Shown here piece by piece: positions 12,520-24,500 of a stretch of DNA of 64,000 nt. This DNA is from Zygaena filipendulae (lineage: Eukaryota; Arthropoda; Insecta; Lepidoptera; Zygaenidae), in assembly GCA_907165275.2 (NCBI GenBank), contig OU015653.1, forward strand, positions 11,748,001 to 11,812,000, given 5' to 3'. The position numbers and the translations under genes were made by a program. Position 1 is the first letter of the stretch. The number at the start of each line of letters is the position of its first letter. The notes under the pieces are model-generated. The model was given only the letters and a program-made list of their open reading frames with translations, did no database searches and was not told where the DNA came from.

Positions 12520-15500
12520 ATGGCTCTATTTAATCGTAATTTATATATATTTAGTGCCTTACTTATTCTGTTCGGTACTTCGCCTTGGACAAAAGCCGAA
12601 GACGATGAAGATGGTGTAAGTGTTGAGGTTAGTTTAGAATTTTTCACGTTCCTATTGATATTTTCCGATTAGATTTTGATTAAAGTTTTGTGGATAGTCG
12701 AAGAGTTTTCTTCGTTTTTCTGTGATCATTATAATTATTGTAAGATGTTTAAGAAAGCCTTGTAGGCTCTGACTGCTACACTAAATAGTTTTATATTTTG
12801 TGAAAATATATACCTATTAGGTTATTTATATTATTGTGTAGGTACTTGAACCACTTACTGTTAACTTTCATAGGATTATATAGATTCAATAATTCCTAAT
12901 AATACTGTATTTTTATATTTATCTGATTCAGGTACTGATTCAATTTATAAATCCTTTCCAATTATTTTTTGATATTATAATGCAGATATTTAGTCCCATA
13001 CTTAGCGGAGTTTACTATTATACCAGACAGTAGATATAGGTAGTACTTATGCTTTTTTTTTGTAAATACTGTATTCTATTTTAAATAGCTAGAATCAGAG
13101 TTATAATTACTAAAAAAGTAAAAGTCAGAATCGGAGTTAAAACATATCACATAAATGTTTACCGTGATGTGAGTATTGAACCCACAATACCTAATAAAGA
13201 GCAGCAGACACATTGGCTAACATTAGACCATGTGCTGTTATAGGTACCTATTTATAGTATTACTTTATTTTATGTTAATACTGTGCTTTAATTTGAATTA
13301 ATGTAAAAGTGTCTGCTGGTAAGGATTTCAATCTTATAGGGAATCATAAACCTGACAGTAAGCACCTAACTAGATTACAGTCAAAATGCCCTACTTAATA
13401 ATCAGATAAGAATAGAGCAGTGTCATGTTTGAACATTTCTTAAAAATAATTTACAGCAATAACTATTTCTTTAATATAACTACAATTCACATGTGATTTT
13501 CTTATTTATAGACTTTAGAAGAAGAAGAGACATATCAGAGTCCACAGATAGACAAAAAGTATACAAAGAATTTATACTTTTCTGAACATTTTGATGATGA
13601 GAATAGCTTTCGTAAGAAATGGGTGCAGTCCGAGGCTAAGAAAGAAGGAGTTGATGACAGCATAGCAAAGTATGACGGCAAATGGGAGGTAAGATAAATT
13701 GTGTGTAGCACCACCATAGCATCACAACAAACATCCACACTTTCACATCCTACTAATATTATAAATGTGAAAGTGTGGATGTTTGGATGTTTGTTACTCA
13801 ATCATGCAAAAACGGCTGAACGAATTTGGATGAAATTTGGCATGCACATTGTCAGGGGGACAGAGTAGGACATTGGGTATTTTTTATCCCGGAATTCCCG
13901 CGGGAACTCCAAAATTACCGCAGGTGAAACCGCAGGGCACAGCTAGTTATCAGTTATTTTCATAACATTATTATTTACTAATTAGTCCAGTATGTCCTCT
14001 TCTTAGGGATTATGACAACAATTTTTCTGAACATATTCTGACCTTAAAAAGCAAACTTGTTCTTTGTAACTATCCACTGTTTTCTCTGACTGACATTGGC
14101 AATAAATAGTGCACCTTCCAAGGTGTCTGTTGCCATGTTGAAAAAAAGAAGAAGAATTTACTAGTTCTGTCACACAGTTTTACTTGCGTTAATTTCGGAA
14201 TTCGTATCCTGTGTCACTCAGGAACATTGTAGCTTCCTATAAGTGCAAGAATTCTTAAAATTGGTTCAGTAGTATTTGAATTTATTCATTACAAACAACA
14301 TACAAGAACTCTTTTCTTTTATACATATGTATTACTATTAGTAAAGTAGATAAACTACTCTGTCAAACACAAGAATCACATGATATGCATTTTTCTTCTA
14401 AGTCTAATCACACATGTCATTTTGTGTTCTAGCTCCAATCTCCTTTACGCAAGATACTGAGCAATGATTTAGGGTTGGTATTGAAAACTGAGGCCAAACA
14501 TGCAGCTATATCGGCTTTGTTGGATAAACCATTTGAGTTCAAAGGGAAGCCGCTGGTTGTACAATATGAAGTAACTATGCAGGTAAGCATCTTTTAGAAA
14601 AAAAATATACATTTTTCTCATCAGAAATGTGAAAATTCTTAGATATTTTTTTAAAAATATTCAAAAATGGTTTCTATGGTAAATTAAAACTAAAATAATT
14701 GCAAACCTGTTATGACTGACATTTTATGTATATACAGTGAATTATTGTATAAAAAGCTTTGTCTATTATTACATAAACAAATTTTAAGACCCAAAAGTGC
14801 TTTGGCCGGTTCTAAGCATAATATTACCATCTTCGTCCTTCTCATCTTTAAAAAAAATCTAAAATTACTTGAACTTTTCATCAAGTTCTATGAGTAAGAT
14901 TTATGTAAATGCTAGCATTGCTAATTGGCTTTGTCACGACTACTAATGGTGGCCTACCGTATTAACACGATAATGGTACAGTAAACCACAACAATAATCT
15001 ACTATTTATATGAGACTATTTATACTTTCGCGAAATTCCCATTGAATTTAATATTTTGTAACTACCAAAAATGCTGGCAATTTAAAAAGAAAATAAATCC
15101 ATTTTCTATTTTGAAACGTCTTAATTTTTTATTTATATTCTTCAGCAATTTTTGTCGCTGATTGTACATTTCTTTAGTCTAAGGTGTTCATGGAGAAAGA
15201 TAATATGACGTTACACGTGGTCATACTACTTACTCACTCACTACCTTTGTTAATTTAATAATGTTAATCCATTCAAGGTTCTGTTCTTGTGTCGAATTGT
15301 AACTGTTAAACATAATTATGTTATTATTATACATACAAGATCCTATGCTTTCATAGACTATTAAACTGATTTTAATCACCTTATGTAACAGTGATTTATG
15401 ACTAATAAGCTTTGAGTATTTAACTAAGGAGACCCTATTTAAAAAAAGTCCTTTTTAACGGGGGCTGAGGCAGAACACTTTAACTTGGGTCACGTTTTTT

Positions 15501-18500
15501 TATTTCAACTGATAAAATACCCACACAAGTAACAAATTTTATATTAATGCCGTTCCCTCATACCTACTTTTGGCTGAGGGGTTTGCCCGTCAACGGCATC
15601 TCCTTTAGGTCGAATGTTCTAAAGGTAACAGTACCGTAAAATCGTATATTGTGATACCCCAAAACCGAGATATACAGTTCGAACTTTTTCTTAAAATGAG
15701 TGAGAATACTGTATATGAATAACATTTTAATTTTAAAACACCGACGCGACGGCGATATAAAAGTACTAAAAATATATCGCAAAGGAAAACGTAAACAAAC
15801 AAAATCTTATTGGAATTTGTCCAAATTATACATGCCTTGTCATGGTGCTCATACTGTGATGCGAACACACAGTTCATTTGCCTACGTGTTTACGAGTTCT
15901 ATGACTTTGGAGAAGCTTAATATTTTTAGAAACCAAAACTTCTATAAGAGACGATATTTCACCAGGCAGCCCTTTTCTGTGCATGGCGAATGGATGCTTG
16001 GATTTGGCAAATTTTACCATTGCCTATCATTATTTTTCAGCAGGACCATGGTTTCTACTGAAACTAGATACATAGTCATTAGCACACATAGCAATATAAG
16101 CAAGCAGATTCTCAGCCATTTGACCCTTAGAACCTTTTGTTCCATGTGTATCATTCCCCCTACTTCCCAACAACTATTTTTATTTATTTTATTTTGAAGG
16201 AAAACCTTACGGCTAATGTAACAAAATTAAATATATAAAATGGCAGACAGCAGGAAATATCTCTAATCAAATGTCATTCTAACTTGCTAAAGTACTTGTG
16301 TAGGATTGTTATGGGTTGGTCAAACTCGAGTTTCTTGACTCAATTAAAAAACTTAAACATCTATTATTTTTAACACAAGCTTTTTCATTCATAGCATTCG
16401 CTACTTTTTTATACGAGTACCTACTTCTGTTGCATATCTTGGGATCAAATGAGTGGTTTAAAAGGGGTGGGTAGTGTTTTAAAACACTATTATAGTTATT
16501 GAGTTTTATTTCACACTAGCTACGCCCTGCGGTTTCACATTTATAATATTAGTAGGATTTAGATGAGATCAGGGCTGACCGTATGGTCTTTTACCACTTA
16601 TCTTTCATAAAGGGTAACTATTTTATTATACTTTTTTAAACAATCCTAACAATGCATTCCGTATGTTGTATAGGAAGGTCAAAACTGTGGAGGAGCCTAC
16701 ATCAAACTGCTGTCTCAAGGCACCAGCACAAAACCAGATCTGCGCAAGTTCTACGATCAGACGCCGTACACTATAATGTTTGGACCAGACAAGTGTGGCA
16801 ACGACAACAAACTTCACTTCATCTTTAGACACAAGAACCCGAAAAATGGATCTATTGAAGAGAAACACAGTAAAAAGCCGACGTGAGTGTCAACTCAAGG
16901 AATTTTTTTGGTGATATTTTGAATTTAAACTTTCTAATTTACGTTATCTGAATTAAGAAAGATGCAGTTATACAAGCTTATCAGTTATAAGACTTAAAGC
17001 TAAATAAATAATAAATACATGCTAAAACCAATTTCACGAAATAAAAATTACAAAAAAAAATTAAAATAAATAAGCACACCAGATGATAAATGCTTATCTA
17101 TTAATTTACTTTATAAATAAATAATACCCAATTGAATTCCAGTCAACGGTTAGAAGATATCTACAAGGACAAAGAGCCCCATCTGTACACATTGGTGGTT
17201 CGTCCAGACAACACTTTTACGATCCTCATAGACAACAAAGAGGTGAACTCTGGCTCGTTGTTAGAAGACTTCACGCCTCCCGTGAACCCTCCAGAAGAGG
17301 TTGATGACCCTAATGACAAGAAACCCGCAGATTGGGATGAGAGGGAGAAGGTTTGTTTTTCAGTTGTTGTTATTTAATCAACCTTTCTGGCAACTGCTAA
17401 TTTAAAAAATTAAATTAAGGAATATTTTAACTTATGAGTTTTCGCCTCTTTCACACGATTGATATTTGTCCAAAAGAAGCACTGTTAAAATTGAAAAGGC
17501 TGTATAGTTTTCATTTTAATTTTGGGAATATATTTGTACTAACAGTGCACATTGCAACAATTTTTAGAATTTTTCCTCTGTCTGTGTGTGCGCTTTATAT
17601 TTATTTATTTTTGTTCCATCAAGTATATCGAAGTGGTAATTAGGTGCAATTGAAATGTCAATATGGCAATATATTATGGTAAACTGTGTGCTAGACCACA
17701 GAGAAAATTAATAAATAAATAGGAACATGGGATATGCGCGCCACAGTTGCAAAGCATGTTAAAACAAATTGTCCAATTTTCCAAAACCTTTTTTATCAGC
17801 ATCCCGAGTATATTTTCCACAAACTCCCTAAACTGCGAACTTTGAAAACAATGCCTAAATAAAAACCTTCCTTTACGTTAATGAATGTTTTTGTGTGTGA
17901 TGAATAGTTTTGTGTACGTAAATCACCCGGCGACACTGGTTTTCTTTTGTTTCCATAATAACTAAGTTGATTTCCCTTCTATCTGTTCTGTGTGCTAGAC
18001 TTAAGGCCACATATTGTGATCTTACCACATTATGATATCACCAGATTGTTGATCCTACGGCCAAGAAGCCAGAGGACTGGGACGAGGATGCGCCTGCGCA
18101 GATCGTCGACCCCAACGCGGCCAAGCCCGACGGGTGGCTCGACGACGAACCAGAAACTATACCAGGTAATAGAACCGTAAGCAACACGTTCTTGCTGACC
18201 ATAGACACATAGATGGGGAAAAGGAAAGGAGGAAACCTAGTGCGTTTTACCGGGAAATTTAATGTAGATATAGATTAAGACGTGGGATACTTTCTCATCT
18301 TTTTAGGTTTTATTAACTCCTATGGCGCTTATCACGCCAGTCATGCTACGAAATAATTGTTTTTCCACTGGTTAATTAATTACGATCTCAGAATTAATTT
18401 AAAACAGTTAGCGGGAGCGGAATTAATGATATGGCTCGACCCCCCACCAAAGGGGAAGTTTCCCGCCGGGCGAGTTGGTATGCCCGGGGAACCACGGCTC

Positions 18501-21500
18501 CGACTGTAGACCGTCGGAGGACATGTATGTAGAGTAGTGTGCAAACTTTGCTAGCGCGATTTAGGATTTCCATCTAGGTGGTATTCGTCACTTCGTTGAA
18601 GGTCGTGACTTGTGGCGTAGACGTCGCCACATAGTAATATAATATCACAATCATTGATATATTAAAAACCCAAGATACACACTGAGCGTCTCAAAAACGT
18701 CCCCTTAAAATGAGTCACTTCAAATGCACTCATTTCAAATAGACTAGCGTCGACCGCGTCACTGCACGCTTGTCAAAAATGCCGAAGTATTCATTGAGAA
18801 ATTGTGAAAATATTCCGTCGAGAACGAATAAAAACTATGGGATATCGTATTTTCGGTAAGTAGAAGTGTTTATTGATTTGTTTTTGTTGTTTTTAAGTCT
18901 TAATCATTGATATACCACACCATGGATATCGCATTCAAAAGGAAAAGATCGTCCGAAGTATACATAATATATATTAACCTAGGTAGGACATTATAGCTAT
19001 ATGCAACACGATGTATTCCAGCTAAAATTCAGCTTATAGCGAGTGATACTTCAGTTGGGAGCACAGTGTCACCGCAGTGTTGGGCAGTGATGAAAACCTC
19101 GCGACCAGAACGTCGTAAGCGCCGCCTATTTGGCGGACTTACACGTTTTTATCACGATTTCAGCCTTGACTAGACTACGCCTCTGCAGACGAGATTGCTT
19201 TGTAAAAACAACTTTAATCTATCTGCGTAAGGTTGATTTTGCCAAAAATCTTGTTTATAGTATAACTATAACTAGGTACTTATGTAGAATTTTCAAGTGT
19301 TTGGGGACGATTCCGAGTGTTACTTTTGTTCGAGACTGTGCATCTAGGGTTTTTTTAATATATCAATGATCACAATACATCGTGACGCGTTCTCCAGTTC
19401 CCTCCCTAAGCTTGCGTACATACACGCAGATCCGGACGCGAGGAAGCCGTCGGACTGGGACGAGGAGATGGACGGCGAGTGGGAGGCGCCGCTGGTGGAC
19501 AACCCGGCGTGCGGCGCCGCGCCCGGCTGCGGCCCGTGGCGCCCGCCCACCGTGCCCAACCCCAACTACAAGGTGCTTCACCACACGTGCAGTGCGCGCT
19601 GTGCACTGTGCACCCCATCTCGCCAGCGGGAACTTCGGAGTTCCCGTGGGGATTCTGAGTTACAATGTAGCCTATGTTACTCACGGATAATGTAGCATAG
19701 GCTTTTTAAATAAAATAAAATTAATTTTTAAATAAAATTTCCACTGGTTCATTACGATCTCAGGATTCATTTAAAACAGTTTTCAAAAAAAGGTGGAATA
19801 CCATACCTGGCTAGGGGGGCAGGACGCAGGGCCAAGAACGTTGAATCGCCGGACGGGCCTTATAGAAACCTGGCGTAAGAGCTCTAGTGGCCTAGCAGCG
19901 CAGTCGCCCTAAAGCCTTCATTGTGATGTTGGTGTGTGCGCAGGGCGTGTGGCGCGCGCCGCTCGTCGCCAACCCCAACTACAGGGGCAAGTGGACGCCG
20001 CGCCGCATCCCCAACCCCGACTACTTCAAAGACGACCACCCCTACAAAATGACACCCATCGTAAGTACACACAGTACATATGTTGCTTTGGTTTCCCTAT
20101 TTTTATCAGCGTTCGAAGCAATATATTAAAAATCAAATTAAAAATGTTTATTGTATGTGTATATTAGTGACTATAATTATGCTGTCCCCCGCGGTTTTGC
20201 CCGCGGTAATTTTGGAGTTCCCAAAGGAATTTAAGTATAAAAAGTACCCTATGTCACTCACGACTACTGTGGCTTCCTATAAGTGAAAGAATCAAGTCAA
20301 AATCGGTTCAGCAGATCCAGAGATTTTGCTCTTTATAATATCAGTAGAGATATAGTATAAAAATCTCGTGTTACAGTGTTTGTTATCAAACTCCGAATCG
20401 CCTTTACCGATTTTTTTTCGAACCGGTAGGCGCGGGTGTAGCGCTTGGAATTTCGTAGATAGGTCACCTCCAAACTAATGTTGAATAACTTTTAAAGTAT
20501 AAATTTTTTCGTCATAAAATATATTTTAATCATATTATTGTTTATTTTTTAAATGGGGTGTATCAGGTTTTCAGTTAATTCATTAACACGTTGTATAAGT
20601 ATCCGGGGAGTCCGATGTTGCTGAACAGACCGGCCGCGGCGAGGGGCCGGGCTTCATCCTCGCTATCCAAACTGAAAACTTCTACAGTAGAGCGGCCTCT
20701 GCTTCGTATATCGTTTGTTAATGTTAATCTCTCGTATTAATTGTTCCGTTTGTCCAGCACGCGATCGGCTTCGAGCTGTGGTCCATGTCGCCGCTGCTGC
20801 TGTTCGACAACGTCATCGTCACCGACGACCCCGCCGCCGCCGAGGAGTGGGCGCGCCAGACGTTCGCGCTCAAACGCGCCAAGCTCGACAAGGACTCGGT
20901 GAGTCCAAAGCTGACGCACTAATGGCCAGTTTACACTTCCATCACTAGTAAGTTGAGCTTACCATCTTACTTACTTACTTAATCGAAAAGTAGACAGCGA
21001 CGTCCAAACGGTGACGTCCGTAAGTAAGTAAGTTCAACAATACATTTCTACACCCCACTAACTTGCCGGCCGCCGTCCACACGGCCGCAAGTAGTAAGTA
21101 TTAAGTTGGCGGGGAGCGGGAGACGAAGCGGGCGGGTGTACGCGCTACTGTCCTGTCTAAAAAAAAACATACGCGTTGAATTGAGAACCTCCTTCTTTTT
21201 GAAGTCGGTTAAAAAATAGGTGTTTTTATCCTGCGGCAAGTTGCTGCTACTAATCACTTACTTACTTGCCAGCCGGCGTCCACACGTGTTTTTTTACTTA
21301 CCTACTACTTATGGAAGTGTAAACCGACCGTAACAGACGCGCACAGACTTCTAGAGACCCCCTCAGCCAAGTTGGCATTCTGCAATCGTTAACGCATAGA
21401 AAACTAACGGCCGCACTCAGAGTAGTTTTAATGATTACTTAATTTTAAGTAAAGATTTTAAAAACAAAACCGCCGCTATCAGAGACGTTCATGAAATGAA

Positions 21501-24500
21501 TGTTAAATGGCATTTAATTAAATTTAACTCAATTAGTTAAACTTATTTAAAATTAAGTACTCATTAAAATTACTCTGAGTGCGGCCGTAAGTAACGAATC
21601 GTCGTGTCACTTGGTCAGTCAATTAAAACCAGAGTTTTGGTTTATTATCAACTGGTACCATGGTTTTAGGGCACAGAGCAAATAAAATAACTAGAGAGGA
21701 CATGTAGGCGGGGCCGGCGCGCTAGCGTTGCAAAAGAAGTGAGAGCAAAATATGCTCTAACTTGCTCAAAACTTCTTTTGCTGCCATCCCATACCACAAT
21801 ATTTCCTAAATTGTGAACTTTGAAAACAGTGACCAAGTAAAAACATAACCATAATTTACGATTTACGATAGTGAATGTTTTAGTGCGTGATGCATAGTTT
21901 TGTGATCGAAAATCACCCGGCGACACTGGGGCCGTATTTTTGAATCGCTCGAATTACTTTTCGCACACGGAATTGCAGGATTCACGCGTGAATACTTATA
22001 AAATGTATAAGAATTCGCATGTGAATTCGCGATAGGCATGTTGACTAATTTTGAAATCCCCTTTTATAATGCAGGTACACGTCTACTATTTCCGAAAAAC
22101 TCGTTATTTCAGCATTAGTTTATAGTTTTACCGCAAATTACTGCATTTTATTTTGTCTAATTTGAATTGTGCCCGAAAACAGTCGTGAGTGTCATGGCGC
22201 CACTTGTGACGTCACAGTTCACACCTAAGTTCACGTTGCATTGTGTGTATGCTCGACGAACAAAGTCAACAATATATTTATTAAAAATTAATTCCAAAGT
22301 GTACCTACAAGTGGTGTGCGGTCCCTCTCTGTATCTAAAAACACATCAAAAGCATCACCTAATAAATTGTTTGCTCATGTTCCTAACAAGAAAAAGTGAG
22401 AGATAAGCTTGCAAGGCGAAACCCAGCCGGTGTAGTTACAAATTCGGCAATTTATTTTTTTTGAAGACCACTTTGATGACGGACTAATTTGGATTTTGAT
22501 TTTCAAAAGTCTTCAACATCCCTATTATTATAAACCAGTAAAATAAACTGAAAAACAAAACCAAGTAGGGTTCTAGGAATTTGGTTAGATAGATCAAAGT
22601 CTCAGTTAAAGTCAAATAATTTTATTCAACGTTGGTCCATAATGTGGTTCTTTTTGACGTCAATAAAATTACAATTATTATTATGACAGCACCCATAAAA
22701 TATCCACACAGCTTCCTAGTGCTATGGCCGAAGAGAAGCTGCGCAACAAACTCGCCAGTAGCACGCTGTCAGTTTAAAGTTATATAATACTAGTCTTTTA
22801 CTGTAGGTATACATAATATAATACTAGTGATACAGGTGAAGCTAATATAAGAGTGTTAAAAACAAAAACATGTGCATTTTTATTTACTACTCCATACTTT
22901 ATATAACAATGGATATATATAAGATTTCCAGAACTTAATTATGCTCTCAAGAAAATCTGATTCATATTCTACATTTTACTGTAAAAATTTTTCTTCACTT
23001 TTAAGTTGCACATAACTTATAGCATCATCCCCATATTATGGTTGCGAGGACCTGAAATAAATAAAATTTATTATTATATAAATACATAAAGTGACAAGTC
23101 TGTAGTGTTTCTTCTTCTGTTAACTATATTCGCAAATAGGTAAATTACCTAACTGACTTTAGATATTGAATTTATGGGTGTGGAGAGCAATGGTTTATAC
23201 CTACTTGTTTGAAAGATAGGTTTGATTAATAATAACAATTTAGCGTTATTTCTAAATGAAACCTGCAAAACTGCATAACAGTTTATTGGCAGACAAATCA
23301 TTCCCTTTATACTTGTTTTAATATGTACTGAACCAGCAAGTTTCAAGTACTTACAACACAATACAATAATGCACCACATATTTTTTCACCTAATTTAAAT
23401 CTCTTACAGGTTTTTAACAAAAACTTTTTATTTAGGAATGTGGCCTCACTAAAACTATTCTTATTTTTAAAGATATGTCATTCAAACATTTTGGGATTAA
23501 ATATTTTCTGGTTCTTTGACCAAAGTAGATAATAAAAGTTATAATCAGGCAAACTCAATATGTTTTTAAGTTGATATATTTATTAATTATAATAATTGAA
23601 AGTTGTACATAATAGTACTTGTGGAGTTTTGAGAAAAGGTACCTACAAACCTAGTACTTAATAAAAAAAGTATTATTTTCTTGAACTGGGAATTAAGTAA
23701 CCTCAAAAATAACCTATGACATACCTCAGTGTTAAATTATTATAGCTTCTGCAAGTTTAATATACCTATTAAGTTAAATTTCATCAAAAAATACCTGCTA
23801 TTTCACTTAGCACTAAAGATTAATAATAATGTTGTACTTACACGGAAGTTTTCACATTTTGAAACTCAGATGAAAGTCTTTGTTTGATGCAAGAAACTCT
23901 CCCAACATCAACAAATCAATTCTGAGCAAATTAGCGCTATTTGCCTTAATGTAACCTTGTTCCATCGTTGATGATACTTCGATATTGCATTTTAACACAA
24001 ATTCTACTAATTAAATGATGCAGGAATCACTCGAAACGCGTAACAGACAATATGTAGACAATATGACTGTCTAGTAACATGCACGGCGTTAACTTGACTG
24101 TGACGTCATTCGCTGTGATTGGTGTTTCAGTAAACATGGCCGATTGCAGTATTTTATATTTTTATTTTAATGAAAATCTTATTAATCACAATGTTTAATT
24201 GAAAACTGAGTGACTTTTAAGAGTTCTTTTGACATATATTTTTCTCTAAAACCATTATTTCTTTGATTCTTTAATACTGTCAACATGCCTATTCCGTGTG
24301 TGAAAGTAATTCGAGTGATTCAAAAATACGGCCCCTGGTTTTCATCTGTTTTCGTACTAAACTAAGTTGATGTCCCTTCTATCTGTTATTTTCCGTTCTG
24401 TGGTTTGGGGGTGTGTCGTTACTCGTTAGCACACGGTGTGGGGGCGGCTGTTGCGCGCCACCAACTACCGGCCGGGCTGGTGGTCGCTGTACGCGCTGTA

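Noticed and set aside
15700..16197. 165-codon plus-strand ORF in a calnexin intron
   Set aside because: No recognisable domain, no splice-site support and an unusual composition; probably chance.
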